Positions 46,918 through 59,059 are shown, counted from the stretch's first letter. The stretch: DNA of 64,000 nucleotides from Strongyloides papillosus (GCA_005656395.1 SRSI01000033.1:1-64000); one strand, 5' to 3'. Numbers and translations are program-made. Notes: generated by a model from the sequence alone, not told the origin.

Positions 46918-48054
46918 ATGAAATCGTTTGTTCGTCATTTATTAATATTTTTCTTAGTTTTATTAATAATCTCAGTATTATATCTAACAATGATTATCGT
47001 TATTGACGATATATATTTTGATAATTTCGACAATGTTGATACAACTACTGATAATTTAGTAAATAATAAATTATACCCTTATCAAATTGCTATTATTATG
47101 GTAATTGCAAATGGTTCAGAACAAAATTATGAACAAGCGATAGAAACCGTCAAATGCTATTCCTGGCATTATAATTATACTTTTGTAATAATACGTCAAG
47201 AAAACGTTATAGAATTTATGTATAACTGCTACCATTTTGATTTCATGTTTTTAAGGCATTGTATTATTGCTAATTATGCAGAAAAATATAAAAATGAAAT
47301 AAAATACGTTGTATTTATTGATAGTGATATTGGCGTAGTTAGCCCAATAGATAAGTTGGAATATTATCTTCCAAAAGATGAAGAAAATATTCTTTTTTAT
47401 GATAGAATATATAATAACGAAATAACGGCAGGAAGTTATATTTTGAAAAATACATTGTTTTCTAGAAGTTTTTTAAAATTTTTTGCCGATTATGAATTTA
47501 AAATACCCGAAAATAATACGTATAGAGACAATGTTGCTCTTCAAGCAGTTTTTGTTGATTTCATAGGAACTGTACAACATCGTAAAAAATATTTGCAATG
47601 TATGAAAATATACGATTATGCAGTAGGATATGCTCAAAATATGTTATTTGTTTCATGTATGAGATATATTTTAAGTTTAATAGACGAAACTCCAAATAAT
47701 ATTGACTATCATACATATGAAGGAGGAAAAATAAAAATACTTAAAAAATTATCTAAAAAGAGATGGGCAAGAGATGGATGGCTTACTGAATGGACATTTT
47801 GTGACGATGAGCTATTTCATCATTCTTGGAAACAAGAAGAAATTAAAAAACGTAGAACCGTATTTAAAAAAAGATTTTTATCAGACGGAAAAATATGTAG
47901 AAGTTCCGAATTTTTGAAACTTTGGGATTATGACAATAGTTTTAGAAGAGATTGTAAAACTATAAATGATACTGTTAAATTACACGTTGATTTTGGATAC
48001 AATCAATATATTAAAGAACTTAATGAAAGTAATATAACAAAAATAGAAGACTAA
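46918..48054 (+). CDS. DUF273 glycosyltransferase-like type II membrane protein, copy 1
   Basis: Single exon, 378 residues. A short cytosolic start is followed by one membrane segment (about residues 7-29), typical of a type II Golgi protein. The lumenal part matches the nematode DUF273 family (related to GMA12/MNN10-type transferases): IAIIMVIANGSEQNYEQA, then VVFIDSDIGVVSP with a DxD-like D135-S-D137 likely to bind metal/nucleotide sugar, then ILFYDRIYNNEITAGSYILKNT, FFADYEFKIPENN and DNVALQ, all family landmarks. The substrate is unknown. A second copy in opposite orientation is at 55388-56533; residues about 40-143 are identical in the two. Confidence 0.85.
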   Translation: MKSFVRHLLIFFLVLLIISVLYLTMIIVIDDIYFDNFDNVDTTTDNLVNNKLYPYQIAIIMVIANGSEQNYEQAIETVKCYSWHYNYTFVIIRQENVIEFMYNCYHFDFMFLRHCIIANYAEKYKNEIKYVVFIDSDIGVVSPIDKLEYYLPKDEENILFYDRIYNNEITAGSYILKNTLFSRSFLKFFADYEFKIPENNTYRDNVALQAVFVDFIGTVQHRKKYLQCMKIYDYAVGYAQNMLFVSCMRYILSLIDETPNNIDYHTYEGGKIKILKKLSKKRWARDGWLTEWTFCDDELFHHSWKQEEIKKRRTVFKKRFLSDGKICRSSEFLKLWDYDNSFRRDCKTINDTVKLHVDFGYNQYIKELNESNITKIED

Positions 48055-48780
48055 ATGTTTTCTAGCATTTTTGAAATTATATGGATAATTGAAAAAATTT
48101 TTTTATCTTAATTATTTATTTATTACTGTTCGTTTTTTATATGTCTTTCAAATTAATAAAAAATTTTAAATATTTATAGTTAATACATAACGTATGGAGC
48201 TTATATTTTTTTTAATTATTTTAATGACAACTTCCTTTTAATTATCGTTTTCATTCAATATAACCACTAAATTAAGAATACAATTCTTTAGTATTTATAA
48301 GCAAATATTAATCTCGATGTTTTGTATATTTATTTGCCAAAAAACTTTTTAATATTTAGTTATCTTAATTTTTAATGAATGTGATTAAAACATTTTTGAA
48401 AAAAGTGTAAACTTTTTAGAATGCATAATATATCAATAAATAGGGTCATAGTTCCTAATTCGATTATTATTAATGTACGACTAATTATGAAATCAACAAT
48501 TATCATCTTAATAATTGCTATGCAAATCTGAATGAAAAGTGCGTCAATAAAATATACTTTAATGGTAAAAAATATGCACAAACAAAGCTATTCTGAACAA
48601 CTTTAATTTAATCAATATGAAATAAATATTTAGTTTAAAATCAAATTGTTAAAAAGTGTTTAAAGATGTATTAATTACGATAAAAGTTGAAAATTATTTT
48701 AAAATTTTATTTTAAAAGGACAATTTTTGAAATAGTTCTTTTTAATCACTTTGTTATTAAATTTATTATGATTTTTTTAG
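48055..48780. other. Spacer downstream of DUF273 copy 1
   Basis: AT-rich; nothing recognised. Confidence 0.35.
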
Positions 48781-49143
48781 TCATGGTAGTACTGGTGGTT
48801 GAAGAGCATTCTGCGGAAGAGCTGCTGGATTTTTGTCACAAGTACCACATGCTGAAGAACATTTTTTTGCCATTACACTTCTGTAAATCGGATGTATACA
48901 AAGTTGTGCAGGTGATACACAATTACTAACTTCATATATACATTGATCAGATGGAGTTGATACTAAAAATGTATTATATCTTCTAAGAGAATTACATTCA
49001 TTAGGACATGCTCAACACATTATTTTTCTATACATACTTTTTAAGCAAAATCCATTATAAGCTAAAAATTTGAAATTACTAACATATAAAAAAGATATCA
49101 AAAATGTACTTAATATTGCTACTGGTAATGAAAGATTTTTCAT
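48781..49143 (-). pseudogene. Secreted ShK-domain protein with one in-frame stop
   Basis: A 121-codon frame on the minus strand runs from ATG 49143 to TGA at 48781-48783, broken only by a TGA at 49012-49014 (codon 44). The N-terminus is a signal peptide (MKNLSLPVAILSTFLISFLYVSN). After the stop the frame encodes a Cys-rich stretch and a ShK-type module with the six-Cys pattern ending in CSSACGTC. ShK modules occur in many nematode secreted proteins and in ion-channel-blocking peptides of other animals. With one nonsense codon and an otherwise perfect frame, it is a recent pseudogene, a polymorphic allele or a sequence error. It lies 178 bp from element B. Confidence 0.68.
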
Positions 49144-49320
49144 TTTGATTAATGAAAAATCAAAGATAAATTTTTAAAATAATATTATCATTTTATACCA
49201 TCAAAATGCATTAGAATAATTTATTCTGTTGACATGCATATTTATAAAAAATCAGCTATATAATCAAAACATTTTTTGTAAAACTTTTATCATTGAAAAA
49301 ATTATTTAAACTTTTTTTAA

Positions 49321-50745
49321 AACCCATTTTGTGAGTCAATCAGACATTTGATGTACAATTAAAAATTTTACCCCCCATTTTTATTTCATAAATAAAAAGA
49401 GCAACCAAAAAAATGTATGTTGACAAATTTATTCGGCTTGAAACTTTGAGATACAGGAGCTGCAACGAGTCAAAGTCGTAAAAATTGATTTTTACAAGTT
49501 TCCAATAAATAGATTTTTTTAAAAATAAATGTTGTTCCTAGGGGTAATTTTTTATGAAAAAACGAATGAGCATACTTTCCACTTCATAAATTTACGTCTT
49601 CAATGTCTTTTGCAATTTTTTTTGAGTTTTTTCAATTTTTGAGTACAAAAATCAAAAAAGCGCATGCTCCCACTATGCTTATTCGATTACTCATGTGATT
49701 TTACATCTAGATTCATAAAATTTAGAAAATTTAAATGGGAAGGTAAATGTGATCTTGAGTGAAGAAGAATCTTGCTATTTCCCAAGGAAATAAGATTTTT
49801 CAATTTTTGAGTACAAAAATCAAAAAAGCGCATGTTCCCACTATGCTTATTCGATTTCTCATGTGAATTTACATCTAGATTCATAAAATTTAGAAGAATA
49901 AAATGGGAAGGTAAATGTGATCTTGAGTGAAGAAGAATACAGGTATTTTCATATAGAATAGGTGTTTTCACATTTGAGTACAAAAATCGAAAAAGCGCAT
50001 GTTCTCACTGTGTTCATTCGATTTTTCATATAAAAATACTGTTAGAAACAATATTTATTATAAAAAAATTTAAAATTTATTAAAAAAGTATACCAATATT
50101 TTACTATATTGAATTGAAATCTATATTTTGTATGAGAACACGTTTACCTTCCCATTTTATTTTCCTGATTTTCATGGAGTTAGATGTAAAATCACATGAG
50201 AAATCGAATGAGCATAGTGGGAACATGCGCTTTTTCGATTTCTGCACTCAAATGTGAAGACATCTATTCTATTTAATAATACCAGTATTGTTCTTCACTC
50301 AAGATCACATTTACCTTCCCATTTAATTTTTTTGATTTCTATGAATCTAGATGTAAATTCACATGAGAAATCGAATGAGCATAGTGGGAACATGCGCTTT
50401 TTTGATTTTTGTACTCAAAAATTGAAAAAAACTCAAAAAAAATTGCAAAAGACATTAAAGACGTAAATTTATGAAGTGGAAAGTATGCTCATTCGTTTTT
50501 TCATAAAAAATTACCCCTAGGAACAACATTTATTTTTAAAAAAATCTATTTATTGGAAACTTGTAAAAATCAATTTTTACGACTTTGACTCGTTGCAGCT
50601 TCTGTATCTCAAAGTTTCAAGCCGAATAAATTTGCTAACATACATTTTTTTGGTTGCTCTTTTTATTTATGAAATAAAAATGGGGGTAAAACTTTTAATT
50701 GTACAAGATTTTAAAAAAATGTTCGACTGACTCGCAAAATGCGTT
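49321..50745. mobile_element. Palindromic TTAA-flanked repeat element, copy B (1,425 bp, inverted relative to A)
   Basis: TTAA at 49317-49320 and 50746-50749. It is nearly identical to the reverse complement of copy A and exactly the same length. Copies A and B bracket DUF273 copy 1, the hAT-like element and the ShK pseudogene as a 5.1-kb segment between inverted repeats. Confidence 0.85.
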
Positions 50746-50749
50746 TTAA

Positions 50750-52048
50750 AAAATTCTGTGTTATCCATTGAATGGTTAAATCAAGCCACAAAGAAGAATG
50801 ACCTTTGGGTAGTTTTATAAAACATAAATGAAACAGACAAAAATTTGTACAAAGATTAATAAATTCTGGCAACTTGTCTAACTTAAAAAATCAAATTTTT
50901 CTAACAGGGATGGAATTCTTATTGTTTTTTCTAAATATTAAATAACAGTTAAAAATTAAAGAACAAAAAATTCTTGAAGCTGCAAATCGCAAGATATTTT
51001 TTAAATTTTTATAAAAGATTATAATTGGTGCAATCATGTACTAACTATGACGATAAAAATAAATAAATAACCAAAAAAGAAGTAAAAAGTAATAGATAGT
51101 GAAATATCTGAGAATAGTAATATAAACTAGATTGATTTTATTATGAAAAACAGGGATATTTATAAACTAAATAATATTCTAAATATGAATATGAAATAGA
51201 AATATATTTAATATTTGAATATTACAGATAGATTACTGAAAATGTAATCCAGTGATCAAATCAACTATTTTAACTGTATTGTATTATTTACTAACTAAAA
51301 TTTTTAGATGTAAATATATTTTTGTTTTTTATAATTTAATTCCAATTACTGCGCTAGAGATTCAATAGATTTGTCAAAATTTGTCTTTTTTATTTTTGCG
51401 TGTATTAACTTCACATTTTGTTTAGACAATTTTAAAAAAATGGTTGGAAAAATATAACAATCTAAATAGTAGACCACTGATAATGTGTTTAAATTAAATA
51501 TCATTTGTTCTGAACTGAGCAAATTTTGTATTTAAAAAAAATTGTTTTGAAACTCAAAAAATGATATTCAAAATCTTACAGATTATGTATTAATTTATGA
51601 TGTTTAAAATTAAAATTTTATCAAATTATGTTGGTTTTAATGTCTATAATGCAAAACAATATAAATAACATGATTAATTAATGAGTAATTCAACAACTTT
51701 TAATTTAATTACAATATATTAATATTTTTTGTTTCATCACTTTGGTGTTTTAATGTCAAATTTTTTTCATATGATTAATAATCTAATTTAACAGCAATAC
51801 ATATTATAAAATGAAATGTTTGTAAAAATTATTTATAATACGTTTGTTTTTAATATTACTACAGTAAAAGAGAAGTAATCTTAACTCTTCTTCTCATTTG
51901 GCTTTGTTTTGATCCTGTAAAGAAAATATCCTTTACAGTTAAATATATAAACAAAAGATTTCAAAATAGTTGTCATTTTGTAAAAACACTATGTCATTGT
52001 TTTTTTATTGTATTAAGTATTATACTAACCTAATTCCTTTTATTTTAG
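50750..52048. other. AT-rich spacer
   Basis: No gene recognised. A small hairpin (CTGTAAAG...CTTTACAG) lies at about 51916-51940. Confidence 0.35.
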
Positions 52049-52280
52049 TGTAAGATTCAAGGGGACGTAGAGGATTCTAATTATATTGTTTATTATTGTT
52101 TAGATTGTACTTTGTGTAGCTAAATGTAAGTTCCCAAGAATCTTATAATTAACAAATTGTCATTAGGTGGCCATTTTTAGCGCTCGTCTTTATATTGTAA
52201 AAGTGTATAATAATAAAATACTAATTTGCGTGTGTGTTAAACCTTCTATACTATCTTTTAACTGAAACTAGGCACCAACA
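52049..52280 (+). mobile_element. Possible solo LTR
   Basis: Starts TGTAAGATTCAAGGGG, has TATA-like and AATAAA-like motifs (about 52213) followed by a TGCGTGTGTG tail, and ends GGCACCAACA. Length and layout resemble the LTR candidate at 32641, but end sequences do not match it well. Confidence 0.3.
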
Positions 52281-52429
52281 AAACTTAAATAATTTTACTC
52301 TACAATATATAAAAAACCGATTTTAACTAAATTATTAGAAAGTAATGAAGTAATTAGATATAATTTTTCTTACCTATTATTTTCTATACTTTAATGGTAT
52401 CTAAATGTCTTTAAATTTTATGTGCTAGA

Positions 52430-52651
52430 GATTGTAATAGAGATCCATGCTATATTTATATTAATCTTTCTGGTGTCATTTTTAGATACAAGGTTTAAAA
52501 ATTTATAAGATTATTTTTACATTGTTTACAATAAAGTAAAAAATGTGGTAAAAAGACAAATGTTTATCTTACAAGACTAGGAGATGCAAAAAATTATATT
52601 AGAAGAGAAGTCCTTAATGCTGTATTATTAGATGAAAATCATCAATTATAA
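52430..52651 (+). pseudogene. Exon-like fragments of an unrecognised gene
   Basis: Two protein-like stretches: about 52433-52496 (contains DCNRDPCYIYINLSG) and 52538-52651 (contains KKCGKKTNVYLTRLGDAKNY, ends in TAA). A 44-nt gap between them looks like an intron, but the splice phases do not agree, so it is probably degraded. Family not recognised. Confidence 0.27.
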
Positions 52652-52922
52652 CTAATAAATTTTTATCTTTCTATTTGTTACAGATTTTATATTTATACGA
52701 AATTTTAATCAATTACTTACTTTATTTAATCTCCGAAACTTATTAACAAATGCAAATGTTAAGTTAAACTTCAAATTTCTACATCATATAATTTTTTCAA
52801 ATTTTATTGTTATGATTCTTAAAAATGAGCATAAGGGCGATATCGGATTATCTATGGTGCAATTAAGAAGAAAATTAATGAAATTACTCTAAATATTACC
52901 AAGAAAAATATTATTTATTTAA

Positions 52923-54852
52923 AACGCATTTTGCGAGTCAGTCGAACATTTTTTTAAAATCTTGTACAATTAAAAATTTTACCCCCCATTTTTATTTCAT
53001 AAATAAAAAGAGCAACCAAAAAAATGTATGTTAGCAAATTTATTCGCCTTGAAACTTTGAGATACAGAAGCTGCAACGAGTCAAAGTCGTAAAAATTGAT
53101 TTTTACAAGTTTCCAATAAATAGATTTTTTTAAAAATAAATGTTGTTCCTAGGGGTAATTTTTTATGAAAAAACGAATGAGCATACTTTCCACTTCATAA
53201 ATTTACGTCTTCAATGTCTTTTGCAATTTTTTTTGAGTTTTTTCAATTTTTGAGTACAAAAATCAAAAAAGCGCATGTTCCCACTATGCTCATTCGATTT
53301 CTCATGTGAATTTACATCTAGATTCATAGAAATCAAAAAAATTAAATGGGAAGGTAAATGTGATCTTGAGTGAAGAACAATACTGGTATTATTAAATAGA
53401 ACAGATGTCTTCACATTTGAGTGCAGAAATCGAAAAAGCGCATGTTCCCACTATGCTCATTCGATTTCTCATGTGATTTTACATCTAACTTCATGAAAAT
53501 CAGGAAAATAAAATGGGAAGGTAAACGTGTTCTCATACAAAATATAGATTTCAATTCAATATAGTAGAATATTGGTACACTTTTTTAAAAAATTTTAAAT
53601 TTTTTTTATAATAAATATTGTTTCTAACAGTATTTTTATATGAAAAATCGAATGAGCATAGTGAGAACATGCGCTTTTTCGATTTTTGTACTCAAATGTG
53701 AAAACACCTATTCTATATGAAAATACCAGTATTCTTCTTCACTCAAGAATACATTTACCTTCCCATTTTATTCTTCTGATTTTTATGAATCTAGATGTAA
53801 AATTACATGAGAAATCGAATGAGCATAGTGAGAACATGCGCTTTTTCGATTTTTGTACTTAAAAATTGAAAAATCGTATTTCCCTAAGAAATAACAAGAT
53901 TCTTCTTCACTCAAGATCATATTTACCTTCCCATTTTATTCTTCTGATTTTTATGAATCTAGATGTGAAATTACATGAGAAATCGAATGAGCATAGTGGG
54001 AACATGCGCTTTTTCGATTTTTGTACTCAAAAAATGAAAAATCTTATTTCCCTAGGAAATAACAAGATTCTTCTTCACTCAAGATCACATTTACCTTCCC
54101 ATTTTATTCTTCTAAATTTTATGAATCTAGATGTAAATTCACATGAGAAATCGAATGAGCATAGTGGGAGCATGCGCTTTTTTGATTTTTGTACTCAAAA
54201 ATTGAAAAATCTTATTTCCTTGGGAAATAGCAAGATTCTTCTTCACTCAAGATCACATTTACCTTCCCATTTAAATTTTCTAAATTTTATGAATCTAGAT
54301 GTAAATTCACATGAGAAATCGAATAAGCATAGTGGCAACATGCGCTTTTTTGATTTTTGTACTCAAAAATTGAAAAATCTTATTTCCTTGGGAAATAGCA
54401 AGATTCTTCTTCACTCAAGATCACATTTACCTTCCCATTTAAATTTTCTAAATTTTATGAATCTAGATGTAAAATCACATGAGAAATCGAATGAGCATAG
54501 TGGGAACATGCGCTTTTTTGATTTTTGTACTCAAAAATTGAAAAAACTCAAAAAAAATTGCAAAAGACATTAAAGACGTAAATTTATGAAGTGGAAAGTA
54601 TGCTCATTCGTTTTTTTATAAAAAATTATCCCTAGGAACAACATTTATTTAAAAAAAAATCTATTTACCGGAAACTTGTAAAAATCAATTTTTACGACTT
54701 TGACTCGTTGCAGCTTCTGTATCTCAAAGTTTCAAGCCGAATAAATTTGCTAACATACATTTTTTTGGTTGCTCTTTTTATTTATGAAATAAAAATGGGG
54801 GGTAAAATTTTTAGTTGTACATCAAATGTCTGATTGACTCACAAAATGGGTT
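52923..54852. mobile_element. Palindromic TTAA-flanked repeat element, copy C (1,930 bp, expanded)
   Basis: TTAA at 52919-52922 and 54853-54856. Same ends and orientation as copy A. The right arm has extra tandem copies of the 168-bp unit: its repeats are in one open frame from 53866 to 54573 of about four 56-residue units (LLHSRSHLPSH, MNLDVNSHEKSN, MRFFDFCTQKLK). Element length exceeds copy A by 505 bp, close to three units. Confidence 0.85.
53690..54545 (+). repeat. 168-bp tandem repeat array within copy C
   Basis: Repeat starts can be followed by CTTATTTCC boxes at about 54043, 54211 and 54379, spaced 168 bp. Each unit contains ACTCAAGATCACATTTACCT, TTCCCATTT, TCTAGATGTAAAWTCACATG and GAACATGCGCTTTTT. 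Because 168 is a multiple of three, the reading frame carries through. Confidence 0.85.
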
Positions 54853-54856
54853 TTAA

Positions 54857-55387
54857 AATAAAAATATTGAAGAAACTTTCAGTAAGGCAATTTTGACTTA
54901 TAATTATAAGACAAAATAACGTTTTTACCAAATTTACAAAAGATTTTGGGTGAAAACAGAAAAATGGCAAATTAAAGTATTTACATAAATATCCTTAAAC
55001 AAATACTTAAAGATCTCAAACTGTAATAAATTAAAACAATATTTTTTAAAAAAGTTTAGATTTAATTTTCTTGACTATAAATAACAAGGAATCTTATTGT
55101 CCTGATTGCATAATTAATCTTAAATTGGATGAGAATTAGTAAAGCTATAATAAATTTTTTTCCAAAAAAAATTAACTTTTTATTTAATATGTAAATCACA
55201 ATTATTAATCAATGATTACATGTTTTTAAAATTAATTAAAAAACACTCAAGCTCCATATATTATATATTACTATAAATTATTAACTTTTTTATTAATTTT
55301 AAAGACAAATTAAAAAAGAACAAAAATAAGTAATTTGAATAAAATTTTACCTAATTATCTATGTAACTTCATGAATACATTAAACAT
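54857..55387. other. Spacer downstream of DUF273 copy 2
   Basis: AT-rich, nothing coding. Confidence 0.4.
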
Positions 55388-56533
55388 TTAATTTTTTATT
55401 TTTGTTACATTACTTTCAAGAAGTTCTTTTATATATTGATTGTATGCATCGTCAACATATAACTTAATATAACTTTCTATTACCTTACAATTCCTTTTAA
55501 AAGACTTATCATAATCCCAAAGTTTCAAAAAATCCGAACTTTTACATACACTCTCATTTGCTAGAAATTTTCTTTTAAATATAATTTCATGTTGTTTAAT
55601 TTTTTCTCGTTTCCAACCATGATGAAATAGCTCATCATCACAAAATTTCCATTCGGAAAGCAACCCATCTCTTGCCCACCTCTTTTTAGATAATTTTTTA
55701 AGTATTTTTATTTTTCCTCCTTCATATGTATGATAGTCAATATCATTTGGAGTTTCGTCCATTAAACTTAAAATATATCTCATACATGAAACAAATAACA
55801 TACTTTGAGCATATCCTACTGCATAATCGTATATTTTCATACATTGTAAATATTGTTTACGATACTCCACAGTTCCCATGAAATCAACAAAAACTGCTTG
55901 AAGAGCAACATTATCACTACCATCACTATTTTCAGGTATTTTATATTCATAATCAGCAAAAAATTTTAAGAAACTTCTTGCGAGCAGTGTATTTCTTATA
56001 ATATAACTTCCTGCCGCTATTTCACTATTAAAAATTCTATCATAAAAAAGAATATCTTCTTCTTCTTTCGGAAGATAATTTTCTAATTTATGCATTGGGC
56101 TAACTACACCAATATCACTATCAATAAATACAACGTATTTTATTTCATTTTTATATTTTTCTGCGTAATTAGCAATAATACAATGCCTTAAAAACATGAA
56201 ATCAAAATGGTAGCAGTTATACATAAATTCTATAACGTTTTCTTGACGTATTATTACAAAAGTATAATTATAATGCCAGGAATAGCATTTGACGGTTTCT
56301 ATCGCTTGTTCATAATTTTGTTCTGAACCATTTGCAATTACCATAATAATAGCAATTTGATAAGGGTATAATTTATTATTTACTAAATTATCAGTAGTTG
56401 TATCAACATTGTTAATATTACCATAACTATCAAAATATATATCGTCAATAACATTAACCATCATAATATATAATATTGAAAATGTTAATAAAATTAAGAA
56501 AAGTACTAATAAATGGCGGATAAACGAATTCAT
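55388..56533 (-). CDS. DUF273 glycosyltransferase-like type II membrane protein, copy 2
   Basis: Single exon, 381 residues, with one N-terminal membrane segment and the same family landmarks as copy 1, including FIDSDIGVV with D138-S-D140. The two proteins are identical over about residues 43-146 of this copy, and the DNA there differs at only about two sites in 310, while before and after this block substitutions are frequent (for example PIDKLEYYLPKDEEN against PMHKLENYLPKEEED). The first 30 residues and the C-terminal 60 also differ. Both copies look functional. Likely a Golgi glycosyltransferase acting on secreted glycans (family-based inference). Confidence 0.85.
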   Translation of the reverse strand: MNSFIRHLLVLFLILLTFSILYIMMVNVIDDIYFDSYGNINNVDTTTDNLVNNKLYPYQIAIIMVIANGSEQNYEQAIETVKCYSWHYNYTFVIIRQENVIEFMYNCYHFDFMFLRHCIIANYAEKYKNEIKYVVFIDSDIGVVSPMHKLENYLPKEEEDILFYDRIFNSEIAAGSYIIRNTLLARSFLKFFADYEYKIPENSDGSDNVALQAVFVDFMGTVEYRKQYLQCMKIYDYAVGYAQSMLFVSCMRYILSLMDETPNDIDYHTYEGGKIKILKKLSKKRWARDGLLSEWKFCDDELFHHGWKREKIKQHEIIFKRKFLANESVCKSSDFLKLWDYDKSFKRNCKVIESYIKLYVDDAYNQYIKELLESNVTKIKN

Positions 56534-58554
56534 AACTTATAATATATGCGAAACTTTATTCTAAAAGCGATTCTTTTTATATTTTTGAACCCTTTAATAA
56601 AATAAGGTTGAGTAAAAAATAATACCGCTATAGAAAAAATTCTATAAAATACCTATATGGTGATTTTTTGATAGTAGAGTAAACGAACTTTAGAGCACTA
56701 TATGGTACAATAAAAAATAACTATTGCATTGCGATAAAAATAAATAATGAATAGTAAGAATGTTTAAAATATTTGAATTTTATTAAAATTTATTATCGAT
56801 AATATTGAAGGGAGACTAAAATATGCATTACAGTTTTAGCAAACAACATAATTTTTTCTACAATTTATTCATTTTTGTTAGTATAAATGAATCATGTTGT
56901 CATCGTATAGATGATATAAATTATTTTAGAATCATAATTAAAATGATATTATTATATATTATTAACTTTTGCAGTATAATTGAATATTATATTACTATAT
57001 ATTTAAATTACTGTGATATTTTAAATTATTTAAGCATAGAAATTTATAATAACGTTGCCTAAAATTTATCTATTTTATAAAGATACAACACTTTTGATAA
57101 AAAAATTTAAAAATATAATAGATCTGTAATTTATATTTAGCTCCACCATGTAGATAAATAATAATTTTATACATTTTAATAAAGAAAAATCTTTTTCTAC
57201 TAACTTTCAATATGAAAATACCTAACTTTAATGTTTGTTTATAGAAAATATGGTAAGTCTAGAGATTATTTTAAAATTTGAAACATAAAGAAAAAGAAAC
57301 TACAATACATTTTTATATTTTATAGTTATCTAAGTAACTATTATTGTTTCCTTGTTTAATGCTTTTAAATGAATAGCTACATTTTTATTATCTTTAACTT
57401 AATTGACAAATCAATTTTAATTTCACAAAAAGAATTTTTTCATCATTTTAAAGACCAATGTTATAAAGAAGTGGACCATTTTAAAATTATATTAAAATTT
57501 CTTATTACATAATTTTTTTTAGTTTTATCCATATATCCATAGTTTTTATAAAGTTTTTTCTTAATATTTATGTTTTATTACATAAACAATTTTTTATCAA
57601 AACCAGTAACATTTTATTAAATCCTTTACCACCTTTTCATTTCTTAAACCATTAAAATGAAAAAAATTGTCATAATTATCAGTTAAATAATATCTAGTAA
57701 AATAAATTCAGTTTAAGTAAAACTTGAAAAAAATTGTAAAATTCTATTTAACTACTACTAAACTGTGATATAAATAAATTACAAAATATGTAAGAAAAAA
57801 TTATTTACTTTTACTATACATTAAATAAAGTGAAAATTATTTTAAATGTTTAAATAATTTGTGTCATTTTCAGGAAATTTTATAAAAGATCAAGAGATTA
57901 TTTTGTAGAAATTAGAAAATTTTTGAACGTTTATAAAAACTATTAGGATAAATAAGTTGGAAATAAATTCAATTTAAAATTTAAGCTTTTTTACACGATA
58001 TTACATAAATTTTTAGTCTCATACAATCAAAATAAAGTTATACAATCCAACACAGATATTCTATAACTATCAATATGAAGTTGATATTCTTAAATTTCGT
58101 ATCTCTTTTATATAATAAAGTAATATTGTGATATATTGTTTATATTTCGATTTAAAATAATCAGATATTAAATTATTATTTCAACAAATAAGTATAAATA
58201 TTCTAACCAAAAATTTATGTAATTTATTTTTTATTCCATTTGAAAAAAACTATAATAAAAAAAAACAATTTAATATTGCAAATTTAATAGAAATAATCGA
58301 ATTAATAAAATGGTCTTTAAAATGATAAAAAGATCCGGATATTGATAGACTAGTTTAAATTTTGAAATAGTGGTTTTTATTTTTATGGAGTAGTTCATTT
58401 TTTGATGAAAATTTTGTTTTTTTGTTAAAAGTCCTATCATTTTTTTAATATTTGTAGACGGCAAAATATATTTTCAAAGTTTTGACAACTCTACTTTCAA
58501 AAATATCACCTTGTATATTCATGTGTTACACTCTTATATTGGTAAAAAACAACC
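56534..58554. other. AT-rich intergenic region
   Basis: No gene supported. A 79-codon plus-strand ORF at 56823-57062 is low-complexity (Ile, Asn, Tyr) and has no recognisable motif. Confidence 0.35.
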
Positions 58555-58878
58555 CTAGATTATCTACATTAGACTGTATTTGGAGCGAATAGACTACTAA
58601 GAAATTTTTTATAATGTGCTATGGAGCGGATACAAATCAAGTCCAGATATATCAATGGATAGTTATGTAACACCGTAGATCGAAACAAACTCAATATTTG
58701 GTTTAAAAAATTAAACTTGGGTAAAAATTTTGAAAATGAGAAATTTTTATTATTCAAAAAAATTTTTACGAATAATTCACTAACCACTACTTATGAAGAA
58801 TTTATAAAGGACGTCTATAGAAGAATTCCAGAAGTTATTGAATTGTTTCTAAATATAATATGCAGAAAGTTTTTTTAA
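58555..58878 (+). pseudogene. Degraded coding fragment, unknown family
   Basis: Protein-like stretches on the plus strand: a short one near 58560-58592 (RLYLERIDY before a stop) and a longer open one at 58663-58878 (contains NIWFKKLNLG and TYEEFIKDVYRRIPEV). The first resembles the exon at 59060-59185 on the other strand (RLVLYSEQITDY), so the two may be inverted remnants of one gene family. Confidence 0.25.
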
Positions 58879-59059
58879 TCTAGTTAAAAATGTCTTTAGT
58901 TAGGTAAAATTAACTTAAAAAAAGCAGCACACATTAAAGAATTTAGCAAATTTAGCAAAGAACCAGCGTACTTCTACTATTTATGAAAAAAGTTTAAATT
59001 GTTTATAATTCTATTGTATCAAAATTTACAAATATCCGTAGCATTACCTATTAGAGCAG

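Noticed and set aside
49012..49014. Selenocysteine codon in the ShK gene
   Set aside because: Nematode selenoproteins are extremely rare and no SECIS-like hairpin was noticed; a nonsense mutation is simpler.
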